This document shows, in pieces, positions 19,024 through 28,719 of a stretch of DNA of 64,000 nt. The first letter of the stretch is position 1; every line of letters starts with the position of its first letter. The translations under genes and the position numbers were made by a program. The stretch comes from Hyalangium gracile (GTDB taxonomy: Bacteria > Myxococcota > Myxococcia > Myxococcales > Myxococcaceae), in NCBI RefSeq assembly GCF_020103725.1, contig NZ_JAHXBG010000014.1:238320-302319 (forward strand). Direction: 5' to 3'. The notes beneath the pieces were generated by a model. It was not told where the DNA came from, did no database searches, and was given only the letters and a program-made list of their open reading frames with translations.

Positions 19024-19671
19024 ATGAAAAAGGACACAGCTCCTTCCCGGCCCCGGGGCCGCCCCCGTGGGTTCGACCGAGACGCGGCGCTGGAGCAGGC
19101 GCTCCAGCTCTTCTGGAGGCGGGGTTACGAGGGCACCTCCATCGCCGACCTCACCGAGGAGCTGGGCATCACCGCGCCGAGCCTCTACTCGGCGTTCACG
19201 TCCAAGGCGGAGCTGTACCGCGAGGCGCTGGCCCGCTACCGGGCTCAGGAGGGCGCCCTGGCGGCGCGAACCCTGGCGGAGGAGCCCACCTTCCAGGCGG
19301 CGGTGAGCCGGATGCTGCGCGAGTCGGCCCACGAGTTCACCCGGCCCGGGCGTCCTGGCGGGTGCATGGTGTCCACCGCGGTCCTCGGCTGCGCCTCGGA
19401 GAACGAGGAGGTGGCACGTCATGTGGCCAGCCTGAGGGGAGACACCCTGCGGGTGTTGAGGGAGCGCGTCGAGCAAGCAATCTCCGAGGGGGAGCTCCCC
19501 GCCGACACCGATGCCGAAGCGCTCGCCCGGTTCATCGGCGCCGTGGTCCAGGGCATGTCCGTTCAGGCCCGGGACGGCGCGGACGAGGCCGCGCTGCTCG
19601 CGATCGTCGAGACCGCGCTGAAGGCGATCGACGCGTCCACGGGAGCCTCGCGCAAGCGGAAGAAGTCCTGA
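19024..19671 (+). CDS. TetR-family regulator
   Basis: 215 aa. The N-terminal basic stretch RPRGRPRGFDRDAALEQALQLFWRRGYEGTSIADLTEELGITAPSLYSAFTSKAELYREAL region is the classic TetR helix-turn-helix of the GRPRGFD subgroup, with the Y-x-x-F-x-x-K-x-x-L signature after the recognition helix. The C-terminal ligand domain includes GGCMVSTAVLGCASEN, a motif of TetR_C_29/AcrR-like regulators of oxidoreductase and hydrolase genes. A basic KRKK tail ends the protein. It is divergent from the serine hydrolase. Likely autorepressor and repressor of that gene; the ligand is unknown. Confidence 0.92.
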   Translation: MKKDTAPSRPRGRPRGFDRDAALEQALQLFWRRGYEGTSIADLTEELGITAPSLYSAFTSKAELYREALARYRAQEGALAARTLAEEPTFQAAVSRMLRESAHEFTRPGRPGGCMVSTAVLGCASENEEVARHVASLRGDTLRVLRERVEQAISEGELPADTDAEALARFIGAVVQGMSVQARDGADEAALLAIVETALKAIDASTGASRKRKKS

Positions 19672-19766
19672 GCCACTCTGCCCTATCCGAGCGCTGGAGA
19701 AGAGGCGAGCGGGCCGGCAGCGACAGCGCTAGTCTGACGCGGTCAACGCATGGCGGATGGAGATCG

Positions 19767-20948
19767 ATGAGAGACGCAGAACTCGATGTGGTCGTCTACG
19801 GAGCCAGTGGATTCACCGGCCGGCTGATCGCCGAGCACCTGGCTCAGAGGACTGTCGCCCCGAAGCTGCGCTGGGCCATGGCCGGGCGCGATCTGGCAAA
19901 GCTCGCCGCGGTCCGTGACGAGATCGGCGCGCCCGCGGATACGCCACTCATCGCCGCCTCGGCGGACGACGCCGAGGCGCTGCGCGGCATGGTGGCCAGG
20001 ACCCAGGCCGTGATCACCGGTGTCGGCCCCTACCAGCTGTACGGAGAGCCACTGGTGGCGGCCTGCGCGGAGGTGGGCACCGACTACCTGGACCTCTGCG
20101 GCGAGCCCGTATGGATGCGGCGGATGATCGACAAGTACGAGGCGGCGGCCCGGGCCAGCGGGGCCCGGATCCTCTTCTCGTGTGGCTTCGACTCCATCCC
20201 GTTCGAGCTGGGCGTCCTCTTCCTCCAGGACGCGATGAAGTCGAAGTTCGGCGTCCCGGCTTCCCGAATCAAGGGGCGGGTGCGTGCGTCCCGCGGGGGC
20301 TTCTCCGGAGGCTCGCTGGCCAGCCTCAAGGCCACGCTGGCGGCGGCGGCGCAGGACCGGCAGATAGTCGCCCTGCTCAAGGATCACTACTCCCTGACCC
20401 CCGGCTTCCAGGGACCGCCGCAGCCCGAGAGCGGACAGAAGGCGACGTACGACGAGGATTTCAGCAGCTGGACCGGGCCCTGGGTGATGGAGGCGATCAA
20501 CACCCGGAACGTGCACCGCTCGAACTTTCTCCAGGGTCATCCCTACGGGAAGGACTTCCTCTACGACGAGCGCATCCTCACCGGCCCCGGCGAGGAGGGC
20601 GAAGCGCGCGCCCGAGCCATGGCGGAAGCCAAATCACCCCTGACGGATCCGAAGGCGCCGAAGCCGGGCGAAGGCCCCAGCCGGGAGGAGCGCGAGAGCG
20701 GCTTCTACGAGCTGCTCTTCCTGGGCATCACGCCGGATGGCCGCAAGCTGAGCGCCCTCGTCCGAGGAGAGCGGGACCCAGGCTACGGCTCCACCTCCAA
20801 GATCATCGCGGAGACGGCCGCCTGGCTTCTGCAGAACGGCGGTGGGGTCGGCGGAGGTATCTGGACGCCCGGAGCGGCGCTGGGGCGCGGCCTCATCGAA
20901 CCGCTGACCCGATACGCCGAGCTCCGCTTCCAGCTGCTCGAGAGCTAG
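19767..20948 (+). CDS. Saccharopine-dehydrogenase-fold enoyl reductase family protein
   Basis: 393 aa from ATG 19767, with GGAG four bases upstream. The N-terminal Rossmann motif VVYGASGFTGRLIAEHL binds NAD(P). TGVGPYQLYGEPLVAAC, YLDLCGEP and LFSCGFDSIPFELG are signatures of the mycobacterial trans-acting enoyl reductase (Rv2449c/Rv2953-like) branch of the saccharopine dehydrogenase fold. In mycobacteria the relative Rv2953 reduces a polyketide intermediate for phthiocerol lipids. Here there is no polyketide synthase nearby, so the substrate, perhaps a fatty acyl or lipid enoyl group, is unknown. It probably forms its own transcript after the TetR gene. Confidence 0.85.
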   Translation: MRDAELDVVVYGASGFTGRLIAEHLAQRTVAPKLRWAMAGRDLAKLAAVRDEIGAPADTPLIAASADDAEALRGMVARTQAVITGVGPYQLYGEPLVAACAEVGTDYLDLCGEPVWMRRMIDKYEAAARASGARILFSCGFDSIPFELGVLFLQDAMKSKFGVPASRIKGRVRASRGGFSGGSLASLKATLAAAAQDRQIVALLKDHYSLTPGFQGPPQPESGQKATYDEDFSSWTGPWVMEAINTRNVHRSNFLQGHPYGKDFLYDERILTGPGEEGEARARAMAEAKSPLTDPKAPKPGEGPSREERESGFYELLFLGITPDGRKLSALVRGERDPGYGSTSKIIAETAAWLLQNGGGVGGGIWTPGAALGRGLIEPLTRYAELRFQLLES

Positions 20949-21032
20949 TCCTCCTGGAAGGCGCGGCTGGCGCGATCACCCACGCCAGCCCGCCAGTGCT
21001 GGTAGGCTGCGCGCCCTTCTGGAGGAACACGC

Positions 21033-21938
21033 ATGGCGGTGACGGCCCCACGTCTCTGGCTCGAAGGTACGCTCGTGGACTCCGCGGAGGCGAAGCTGCG
21101 AATCATGGCGCACGCCGCGCAGCGCGGTAGCCTCGTGTTCGACGCCGGCTCGTTCCACCCCACGCTGCGGGGGCCTGCCCTCTTCCGCGCACGCGAGCAC
21201 ATCGCGCGGTTCCTGAGGTCGGCGCGAGCGGTGGGCCTGGAGCTCTCGTATGGCGAGGAGGAACTGCTCCGCGCGTCCGTTGAGGTCGTCCGCGCCACCG
21301 GCAGGGACGATGGACTGGTGCGGTGGTCGGGCTTCTTCACCGCGGGAGAGCCGGACCTCCTGCCACGCTCCCCGCGGGGCTCCGTGGCCATCGCTGCCCA
21401 GCTGCTCGAGGAGCCCGGCGTGCCGATGCCGATCCGCGTCGCGACGTTCCAGGACGCGCGCAAGGCGGCCCCCGACGCGCTGGATCCGGCGGTGAAAGTG
21501 GGCGCGGCCTACCTCGGGCCGATGCTCCACCGGCGGCGAGCGAAGGCGGCGGGCGCCAACGACATCATCCTCCTCGACCAGGAGGGGCACATCGCCGAGG
21601 CGCCCGTCTCGAACGTGTTCGCCGTCGTCGAGGGAGCCGTGTGGACACCACCACTGCGCTACGTACTTGGTGGAATCACTCGGGACTCGGTGCTCGCCAT
21701 CGCGCGCGCGGAGGGCATCCCCGTGCGCGAGGAGCCGCTTCCTCTCGAAACGTTCCGGAGCGCGGACGAAGCATTCCTTTCGGGGACGTCGATGCCGCTC
21801 ACGCCCATCAGCCACGTGGATGGACGCGCCCTGAACGCCGCCGCACCGGGCCCCGTGACAGCGCACCTGCTGCGGCGGCTCCTCGCCATCCAGGGCGGAG
21901 AAGACGCGACCTACCAAGCCTGGCTCACGTACACCTGA
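21033..21938 (+). CDS. Class IV PLP-dependent aminotransferase (IlvE/DAAA-like)
   Basis: 301 aa. The fold-type IV pattern is clear: Tyr-free start RLWLEGTLVDSAEAKLRIMAHAAQRGSLVFDA, a phosphate/PLP segment with the catalytic Lys in DPAVKVGAAYLGPML, EAPVSNVFAV (the conserved E....N.F), ITRDSVLAIARAEG and FLSGTSMPLTPI. Branched-chain aminotransferase is the best guess; D-amino-acid transaminase or aminodeoxychorismate lyase cannot be excluded. It is monocistronic, 84 bp after the reductase gene, and convergent with the stress-protein gene. Confidence 0.87.
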   Translation: MAVTAPRLWLEGTLVDSAEAKLRIMAHAAQRGSLVFDAGSFHPTLRGPALFRAREHIARFLRSARAVGLELSYGEEELLRASVEVVRATGRDDGLVRWSGFFTAGEPDLLPRSPRGSVAIAAQLLEEPGVPMPIRVATFQDARKAAPDALDPAVKVGAAYLGPMLHRRRAKAAGANDIILLDQEGHIAEAPVSNVFAVVEGAVWTPPLRYVLGGITRDSVLAIARAEGIPVREEPLPLETFRSADEAFLSGTSMPLTPISHVDGRALNAAAPGPVTAHLLRRLLAIQGGEDATYQAWLTYT

Positions 21939-21954
21939 CCGAAAGCAGCAGCCC

Positions 21955-22887
21955 TCACCCGCGGGAGCTGCTCCCATCCCCGAGCGATGACTCCGAAGTC
22001 TGGCGCGGCGGCACGACCAGGACATCACATGGCACCGCGCGCAGGACGTCTCCCGCCACGGTGCCGAGGAACATGTGAGCGGCCCCCGAGTCGCCATGCG
22101 TTCCAAGCACCACGAGATCCGCGCGCGTCTTCCTGGCCACCCTCTCGATGACGGTCCTCGGCGAGCCTGAGCGCAGATAGGTCTTCCAGCGAAGCCCCGT
22201 GTCCCTCGGGGCTTCCTCCTTCAGCCGCTCCAGGCTGGTGGACAGGAGCCGCGTGAGGCCCTGCTGCGCCGTCTGCCGATAGCGCTCGCGCTGCTCCTTC
22301 GCCTTGCCCGTCGACAGGCTCGGATAGAGAAGTTCCTGGAAGGGAGCATCGTAGGCGTGGACCAGTGAGACGCGGGGGCGTGGCGTGGGGAGCACCTGGA
22401 ACATCCACGCCAGGACGTCATGCGCCGCGGGGTCGAGCTCCAGCGCGAGCAGGGGCCGGCGATAGGAGGCATGCGGCGGGGGGCGCACCACCAGGACCGG
22501 GAGCTTCCTCTGCCGGATGACGCGCTCCGCGGTCGAACCCAGGAAGATGTCTCGAAGCGCTCGCCCGCGCCCCCGGCCCATGACGAGCAGCTCGGCCTTG
22601 ACCGCGCGAGCCTGCCGGATGATCTCTGCCGTCGCCGAGCCGGACTTCACGCTCTGCTGGACGGTGACGCCCTGCGGAAGCGCTCGCGCCAGCCCCTTCG
22701 CCAGGCTCTCGAGTGTCTGACGCGCATCCTCCTCCGCGCGAAGCCTGCTCTCTTTCGGGAGCAGCCTCGGGACGACATGCAGCAGGGTGAGCCGAGCGTC
22801 GGGAGCCAGAGGCAGCAACGCCGCTCGCTCGACCACCCACTTCGAGCCATACGAGAGATCGATCGGGATGAGCAACGAACGAAGCAT
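21955..22887 (-). CDS. Tandem universal stress protein
   Basis: 310 aa with two UspA domains. The first (1-140) opens with LLIPIDLSYGSKWVVERAALL and has the ATP-binding loop GRGRGRALRDIFLGSTAERV. The second ends with VVLGTHGDSGAAHMFLGTVAGDVLRAVPCDVLVV, again G-2x-G-9x-G. Both loops suggest ATP binding. The second half is less regular at its start (LLALELDPAAHDVLAWMF). It is cytoplasmic. It lies 68 bp downstream of the start region side of the 745-aa protein gene, on the same strand, and may be read through from it. Confidence 0.92.
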   Translation of the reverse strand: MLRSLLIPIDLSYGSKWVVERAALLPLAPDARLTLLHVVPRLLPKESRLRAEEDARQTLESLAKGLARALPQGVTVQQSVKSGSATAEIIRQARAVKAELLVMGRGRGRALRDIFLGSTAERVIRQRKLPVLVVRPPPHASYRRPLLALELDPAAHDVLAWMFQVLPTPRPRVSLVHAYDAPFQELLYPSLSTGKAKEQRERYRQTAQQGLTRLLSTSLERLKEEAPRDTGLRWKTYLRSGSPRTVIERVARKTRADLVVLGTHGDSGAAHMFLGTVAGDVLRAVPCDVLVVPPRQTSESSLGDGSSSRG

Positions 22888-22955
22888 CTCAGGCCTATAC
22901 CACGACGCCCACGGATGAAGCGTGCCCTCGGGTGAGCAACGATAGAGATCGCGGA

Positions 22956-25193
22956 TTACTCGAGCCCGGGGGAGAACTCCTCCAGCTGATCCTCCGAGAT
23001 GACGCCCTGCTCCTCCGCCGCCTGGAGCGCCCCGAGAAACGCCTCGTTCCAGCCGTTGTAATGGTGGCCGATGGACATCTCCTCCACGTAGACCTCGAGC
23101 AGTCCGTCTTCCTCCAGCCGCTGGATGATCTGAGCCTGATAGGCGGGATCGTCATTGGACTTGAGCAGGTTGGCGATGCTCGCGAACGGATCGGACGCGC
23201 CATCCTCCTGTTCGTAGTCGCGGTCCGCCTGCTGGGCCTGCTCGGCGGCGTCGCTGTAGACCTCCGGCGAGTGCTCGCGCACGTACTCGGAAGCGGTGGG
23301 GAACTGGCCGTCGATGAGCTGGCGCAGCGACTCGTCATGCACCGACTGCGAGTAGGCGCTCTTGCTGGAGAGCGCGGCGAAGAAGGTCTGGAGGTAGTTG
23401 GGGTCGTCCTCCGAGAGCGCATCGATGAAGCCGTTCACCTCGTCGCCGTCCAGCCCGGCCGCCTTGGCCGCATCGATCAGCGACTGGCTGTAGCCGGGAG
23501 CCTCGAAGAGCACGGGGTGGTTCCTGGCCAGCTCCTGGATGTCCTCCGGAGACATTCCCAGCTCCTCGCTGAACTGCGTGGGCTGCTCATCTCCCTCGGC
23601 CAGCGTCCGCGCCACCTCCGGGTCCACGCCCGCCTCCAGCAGCAGCTTCTCCTGCTCCGCGTCGCGCTCCTTCTTCTCCTCGTTGCCCGTGATCAGCGTG
23701 CCGATGCCGGCGATGACCAGCCCGACGCCCTCGATGATCTGCCCCACGCCCGGGACCGCCACCGCCACTCCGCTGCCGACCAGCGCCACCAGATCGCCGA
23801 GCGCCTGGAGCCCATGGCCCACGGAGGGGTCCTCGAGGAAGTCCGCGGTGTCCTGGCCAAACTCGATGGCGTTGGCCACCACCCCCAGGCCCGGCGCCAG
23901 CCGGTCGAGGAAGCTCGCGGGCGCCACGTCGAGGCCACCCACCGTCTTCGCCGCCCCGGTGAACGAATGGAGCGCGCTGGCCAGGACCTCCGTCCCACTG
24001 CGGCCCGCGCTGGCGAGCTGCTCGACGAACTCCGCGTAGTCGCCCTCCTGGGCGGCATCCTTCGCGGCCAGTCCGGCGAACACCACCGCGGCCGCGCCCA
24101 GGCCCGTGGACACCGCTCCGCTGTCCACGCTGGTGAAGGCCGTGGCGACCTCGTCGATCTTCCCGTCCTTCAGCCCTCCGATGGCATTGAGGAGCTCGAC
24201 GCCCCCCTGGGCCTGGAACGCGCCCTCGGCGATGCCTTTCAGGCCGTCGACGAGCGACTCGAACTGCTCGATGGCGGAGTTGACGTCACCGGACTCGGCG
24301 GCGAGCTGACCGGCCGCGCCCCCGAGCGCGGGACCGATGATGTGCTCGCCCAAGTCGATCGACGGGTGGAGCTCCAGCCGATAGCCATCCGGCGTGGTCG
24401 TCGTCAGCGGCTCTTCGATCTTCGAATAGGCGTCGGAGGCGGGGTTGGCTGGATCGAACGCGCGGCCTGCCCATTCGAGGACCTCCGCCGCGTGGCTGCC
24501 TCCGGCCAGGGCGGCGGCGGCATCCGCGGCGGCGTAGGCCAGCTGGGGATTCTGGATGACGGCCTGATCCAGCTGCGGATCCGTGAGTGCCTCGGCCAGG
24601 TCCGCCGCGGCCTGCTCATTGGCGGCGTAGGCCTCGCTGTGCTCCGTGTGGTAGGCCTTGATGTACGCCTCTTTCTGCTCCTCGGTGAGAGAGGGCCCGA
24701 GCTCACCGAGCTGCTCGGCCAGCTTCTGGTCCAGCTCGGTCACCTCTTCGTGCGCGCTGTCATAGGCGTCTTGCGCCTTGTTGAGCGCGCTGGCGGCGTC
24801 CTCCGGAGTCGCCGCGCTGCTCGCGACGTTGCGCGCGGCCGAGGCCTGCGGGGTGACGTTCCCCGCGGTGTCGGCGGCCTTCTTGGAGCCGCCCTGCGGG
24901 ACCAGCCCGAGCTGAGCCAGGGCGGTCTTGCTCCCGGCCTGCTGAGCGAGGAGATGCCCCTTCAGTGAGGCGCCCGAGGCCTGCGCTCCCGTCTCCACGC
25001 GGCCCAGGCTCGGAGCTCCGAGGAGCGAGTGCGAGGAGGGCTTCGAGTCGAAGGTGGAGCTGTTGGAGTAGCCCGTCGTCCGCACCGGCGCGGGGGCCGG
25101 CGGCACGGTCGGAAGAGGCTTCGGGAGTACCTGCAGCTGCTGGGTCGCGGAGGTGCTCGAGACAGAACCGCTGCTGGTGGTGCGCGTGAGCAT
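22956..25193 (-). CDS. Large unknown protein with a pore-like hydrophobic hairpin
   Basis: 745 aa from ATG 25193. No signal peptide. The first 100 residues are Ser/Thr/Pro-rich and disordered (PKPLPTVPPAPAPVRTTGYSN). A charged helical part follows (EEVTELDQKLAEQLGELGPSLTEEQKEAYIKAYHTEH) and then long Ala-rich helices. Around residues 460-500 is a long glycine-rich hydrophobic hairpin (LVALVGSGVAVAVPGVGQ then EGVGLVIAGIGTLITG), flanked by charged residues, like the membrane hairpin of pore-forming colicins and of some secreted effectors. The C-terminal 200 residues are acidic and soluble. I know no named family. The pattern suggests a protein delivered into membranes, possibly a contact-dependent toxin or effector; there is no obvious immunity gene adjacent. 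Confidence 0.75.
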   Translation of the reverse strand: MLTRTTSSGSVSSTSATQQLQVLPKPLPTVPPAPAPVRTTGYSNSSTFDSKPSSHSLLGAPSLGRVETGAQASGASLKGHLLAQQAGSKTALAQLGLVPQGGSKKAADTAGNVTPQASAARNVASSAATPEDAASALNKAQDAYDSAHEEVTELDQKLAEQLGELGPSLTEEQKEAYIKAYHTEHSEAYAANEQAAADLAEALTDPQLDQAVIQNPQLAYAAADAAAALAGGSHAAEVLEWAGRAFDPANPASDAYSKIEEPLTTTTPDGYRLELHPSIDLGEHIIGPALGGAAGQLAAESGDVNSAIEQFESLVDGLKGIAEGAFQAQGGVELLNAIGGLKDGKIDEVATAFTSVDSGAVSTGLGAAAVVFAGLAAKDAAQEGDYAEFVEQLASAGRSGTEVLASALHSFTGAAKTVGGLDVAPASFLDRLAPGLGVVANAIEFGQDTADFLEDPSVGHGLQALGDLVALVGSGVAVAVPGVGQIIEGVGLVIAGIGTLITGNEEKKERDAEQEKLLLEAGVDPEVARTLAEGDEQPTQFSEELGMSPEDIQELARNHPVLFEAPGYSQSLIDAAKAAGLDGDEVNGFIDALSEDDPNYLQTFFAALSSKSAYSQSVHDESLRQLIDGQFPTASEYVREHSPEVYSDAAEQAQQADRDYEQEDGASDPFASIANLLKSNDDPAYQAQIIQRLEEDGLLEVYVEEMSIGHHYNGWNEAFLGALQAAEEQGVISEDQLEEFSPGLE

Positions 25194-25401
25194 GGGAGAT
25201 AGGTCCTTGATTTTGTTGGGCCCGGAGACCGTAAGCCCCACTGCGTAAACAGGGGGCCATGGGCGTCTTTGTGGGTGATACGCGGCAAGAAGGAATTGGG
25301 TTACAGCGCCTCGGCGCCCTCTGCCGGGGACGAGGGCGGGACCTTGCGGAGGGTTTCGGGCCGGTGACACCCTGCGCGCCTCCCACATGCCTGGAACATC
25401 G

Positions 25402-28374
25402 ATGTCCTTCAGCCTTCCGCGCGCGCTCCGTTGTGCCCTGGCCCTGCTCGTCCTGCGGTTTGCCACCGCCTGCGGCTCGGACCCTTCTCCCCCTCCTCCG
25501 CCCACGCCGGATGAAGAGCTGCCCACCACCGTCGCCGTGCCCGGAGGCGGGGCCTTCAACACCAGCCAGCGCGTGGTGCTCATCTGCTCGGATGGAACGG
25601 GAAGTGGCTGCGCGGGCACCTTCTACACGACGGATGGCACCCCGCCCTCCTCGAGCTCCCCGCGCTACACCGACCCCATCGCCATCTCCGCCAACACCAC
25701 GGTGCGCTTCTTCTCCGTGGACGCGAGCGGCAACCGGGAGGCGGGGAAGAGCGAGCAGTACTTCATCGACGCCGCCGCGCCGGTCGTGACGGCCTCTCCT
25801 CCAGGAGGGCTCCACGGCACGGAGCGCACGGTCACGCTGGAGTGCGTGGACACGGGAGGGGCCGGCTGTGGCGCCATCCACTACACCCGGGATGGGACGG
25901 TGCCCTCGGCCGCGTCACCGGAGTACACGGTGCCCCTCACGGTGAGCGAGACCACGACGCTCCGTTTCTTCGCCACCGACAAGGCCGGCAATCCCTCGCC
26001 GGTGGTGACTGAGCAGTACCTCATCGACAGGATTGCTCCCGTCAGCACCGCCAGCCCCAGGGGCGGCTTCCATGGCACGGCCTTCCAGGTGACGCTCGCG
26101 TGCGCCGACACGGGAGGCTCCACCTGCGCGGCCATTCACTACACCCTCGACGGCTCCCCTCCGAGCCGGACTTCCCCCGTCTACACCGCGCCCCTCACCC
26201 TCTCCGCCAGCACCACGGTGCGCTTCTTCGCGGAGGATGGGCTGGGGAACGAGGAGGCCCCCAAAACCGAGACGTATGTCTTCGACACCCTGGCGCCCAC
26301 GGTGTCCGCCAGCCCCAGCGGTGGGAACTTTTTCTCGGCCCTCACCGTCTCGCTCACCTGTGGGGACGGAGAAGGCAGCGGCTGCCAGGCCATCCACTTC
26401 ACCCAGGACGGGAGCGCTCCGACGCTGAGCTCGCCGGTGTACGCCGCACCCCTCACGATCGCCACCAACACGCTGCTCCAGTTCGTGGCCGTGGACCGGG
26501 TGGGCAACGTCAGTGGCGTCCAGACGCAGCGCTATGTCATCGACTCGGTGGCGCCCACGACGGTGGCCAACCCGGCCGGGGGAACGTTCTCCTCGGCGAG
26601 GTCTGTCTCGCTGCGCTGCGAGGACGGGGCGGGCGCGGGGTGCGAGGAGACGTACTACACCGTGGATGGGAGCACCCCGACGACGGGCTCGACGCCCTAC
26701 AACGGTGCCCTCCTCATCTCCTCCTCCACGACGCTGAAGTTCTTCTCGGTGGACGTGCTGGGCAACGCGGAGGCCGTCCAGACCCAGGACTACGTCATCG
26801 AGGGCTCTCCGGTGAGCGCCTCGGCGCAGATCGCGGCGGTCCGAAGCGCGCAGGACGGAGCCCTGGTGCAGCGCATCGAGCAGGCGCTGGTCACCTACGT
26901 CAAGCCGTTCACGCCCACGGATCCCGCGGGCTTCTTCCTCCAGGACGAGCCGAACGGTCCGGCGCTCTTCGTCGCGGTGGATCCGGCCACGCTCTCTCCC
27001 TCGCCCCTGGCGGGAGATCGCGTGTCGCTCACCGTGACGCGCAAGGCCACGGTGAGCGGGGCCGTGCAGGCCCTGTCCATCTCCGGCTTCACCGTCTCCA
27101 GTCGTGGGCAGTCCGTGGAGCATCTGCGGGTGGACGCGAGCTTCGTCGACCTGCCGGCCGTCCTGGACGCCCACGAGCACGAACTGCTCACCGTCTCCGG
27201 CTTCCTGACGGGCACCTTCTCCTCATCTGGCATTGATCACCTGCAGGCGCCGCTGGCGACGTCGGGCACCCCGTCGAGCTCCCCGTCCAGCGCCAACCTC
27301 CGGCTGCGCGTGCCCTCGCTCCTCCAGGAGCAGTTCGATCCGGGACCGGGCTGCACGGTCACCGTCAAGGCGCCGCTGTGGCGCTTCAGCGTCACGGCCC
27401 AGCCGTCCGCGTGGACGCCGCAGGACATCACCTGGACGTCCTGTCCGGCGCCTCGGGTGATGGGCGCGGCACCCTCCAGTGGCCCCGGCGTCACGGTGCG
27501 CTTCAACCGGTTCATCGACCCGGCCAGCGTGGCCGCCAACGGGGTCCAGTTCCTCTTCAGCGGAGGCCTGGTGGCCAGCTCCGCCACCGTCCTGGGCCGC
27601 GAGGTCTGGGTGGCTACCTCCGCCCAGGTGCCGGATCAGAGCTACTCCGTGACGGTCAGCAGCTCGGTCCGAGACAGGCTGGGCAACGCGCTCGACCCGG
27701 GCTTCACCACGGCCTCCTTCCCGGGCTTCAGGCCGTCCGCCGTGCTGCGCATCACCGAGGTGGCCCCCAACATCGACTTCCAGAGGGACCTGGTCGAGCT
27801 GCAGGTGGTCCAGGGAGGCAGCGTGGCGAACATGACGGTGGAGGCGGACACCTTCGTGCTGGCCACCCTGCCCGACGTCCAGGTCGCCACGGGCGATATC
27901 ATCGTGGTGCACTTCAATCCCAACACGGCGCCCGGCACGGATGCGCCGGGCCCGGAGCTGCTCGGCAAGAGCCACTACCCCGCGGGCTCCTACGCCAGCA
28001 ACTACGACACCGCCTGGGACTTCCACGGCAACGCCACGGGCATCAACCTGCCCCACCGGGTGCTGCGGGTGGAGGACCGCTACGGCAACATCCAGGATGG
28101 CGTCGCCTTCGCCGCTCCGGACTCCCTCCTCACGACCAGCCCCCAGTTCGCGTCGCTGGTACGGGCGCTCCAGACGGCGGGCCACTGGCAGCCCACGCAC
28201 TGTGACGGAGTGCCCTGCACGTTCACCTCGCCGACCTCCGTGCTGGACATCTCCGCCTCCTGGCAGGGCACCAGCAGCGACCGCTCCATCACCGCCGGCC
28301 GCAAGGACACCGCGGACACCCACTCCGCCCTCGATTGGACGATCGGCCCCTCCTCGCTGGGCCGGTACCCGTAG
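25402..28374 (+). CDS. Secreted lipoprotein with CHB_HEX-type repeats, Big_5 and lamin-tail domains
   Basis: 990 aa from ATG 25402. Signal peptide ends at a probable lipobox (RFATAC-GS). Five repeats of about 90 residues follow from residue 45 to 490, each with YYT-x-DGSxPT...SPxYxxPLxIxxxTTLxFFxxDxxGN and a Cys pair (xxGCxxIHYT); these are chitobiase/beta-hexosaminidase C-terminal-type (Fn3-like) domains, common surface modules. Next is an OB-like nuclease-associated segment (ALVTYVKPFTPTDPAGFFLQDE), then an SbsA-type Big_5 domain (VRFNRFIDPASV) and a C-terminal lamin-tail domain (ITEVAPNIDFQRDLVELQV). It is probably an outer surface adhesin or cell-wall-binding protein; no enzyme domain is visible. 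Confidence 0.88.
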   Translation: MSFSLPRALRCALALLVLRFATACGSDPSPPPPPTPDEELPTTVAVPGGGAFNTSQRVVLICSDGTGSGCAGTFYTTDGTPPSSSSPRYTDPIAISANTTVRFFSVDASGNREAGKSEQYFIDAAAPVVTASPPGGLHGTERTVTLECVDTGGAGCGAIHYTRDGTVPSAASPEYTVPLTVSETTTLRFFATDKAGNPSPVVTEQYLIDRIAPVSTASPRGGFHGTAFQVTLACADTGGSTCAAIHYTLDGSPPSRTSPVYTAPLTLSASTTVRFFAEDGLGNEEAPKTETYVFDTLAPTVSASPSGGNFFSALTVSLTCGDGEGSGCQAIHFTQDGSAPTLSSPVYAAPLTIATNTLLQFVAVDRVGNVSGVQTQRYVIDSVAPTTVANPAGGTFSSARSVSLRCEDGAGAGCEETYYTVDGSTPTTGSTPYNGALLISSSTTLKFFSVDVLGNAEAVQTQDYVIEGSPVSASAQIAAVRSAQDGALVQRIEQALVTYVKPFTPTDPAGFFLQDEPNGPALFVAVDPATLSPSPLAGDRVSLTVTRKATVSGAVQALSISGFTVSSRGQSVEHLRVDASFVDLPAVLDAHEHELLTVSGFLTGTFSSSGIDHLQAPLATSGTPSSSPSSANLRLRVPSLLQEQFDPGPGCTVTVKAPLWRFSVTAQPSAWTPQDITWTSCPAPRVMGAAPSSGPGVTVRFNRFIDPASVAANGVQFLFSGGLVASSATVLGREVWVATSAQVPDQSYSVTVSSSVRDRLGNALDPGFTTASFPGFRPSAVLRITEVAPNIDFQRDLVELQVVQGGSVANMTVEADTFVLATLPDVQVATGDIIVVHFNPNTAPGTDAPGPELLGKSHYPAGSYASNYDTAWDFHGNATGINLPHRVLRVEDRYGNIQDGVAFAAPDSLLTTSPQFASLVRALQTAGHWQPTHCDGVPCTFTSPTSVLDISASWQGTSSDRSITAGRKDTADTHSALDWTIGPSSLGRYP

Positions 28375-28475
28375 GCAATCCGGGGGAACCCCCAAGCGAA
28401 TCCCGCTCCGAGATTGCCCTCGGGTGGCTACTGCCATCGGATGCCAGACTCATCACCAGTCCGTCCCGAGTGCGC

Positions 28476-28552
28476 CGAGGGGCGACACCTCGCACCAACT
28501 GGTCCTACAACCATACCAGTTGGCCCAGAGCGCGCCGCGAGGGGGCCCCTCG
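28476..28552 (+). repeat. Dispersed palindromic element, copy 4 (variant loop)
   Basis: Core AACTGGT (28497-28503), loop CCTACAACCAT, ACCAGTT (28515-28521), ends CGAGGGG/CCCCTCG. The core arms and the final CAT of the loop are kept; the rest of the loop differs. It starts 102 bp after the lipoprotein stop. I see nothing else in the 28375-28719 gap. Confidence 0.75.
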
Positions 28553-28719
28553 AGCTGCTCGAGCGAGTCGCAGCAGCGCTGCCCAGCCAAGCCCCGAGAG
28601 GAGGGTCTGAATTCCTTCGCTGGCTCCGCGTCCAGACAGCTTGTCAGGTCCGCGGGGCGGGAGGGGCGAAGGGAACAGGGCGCGACCGAGAGCTCTTCAC
28701 CTCGGAAGGCAGGCTTGCC

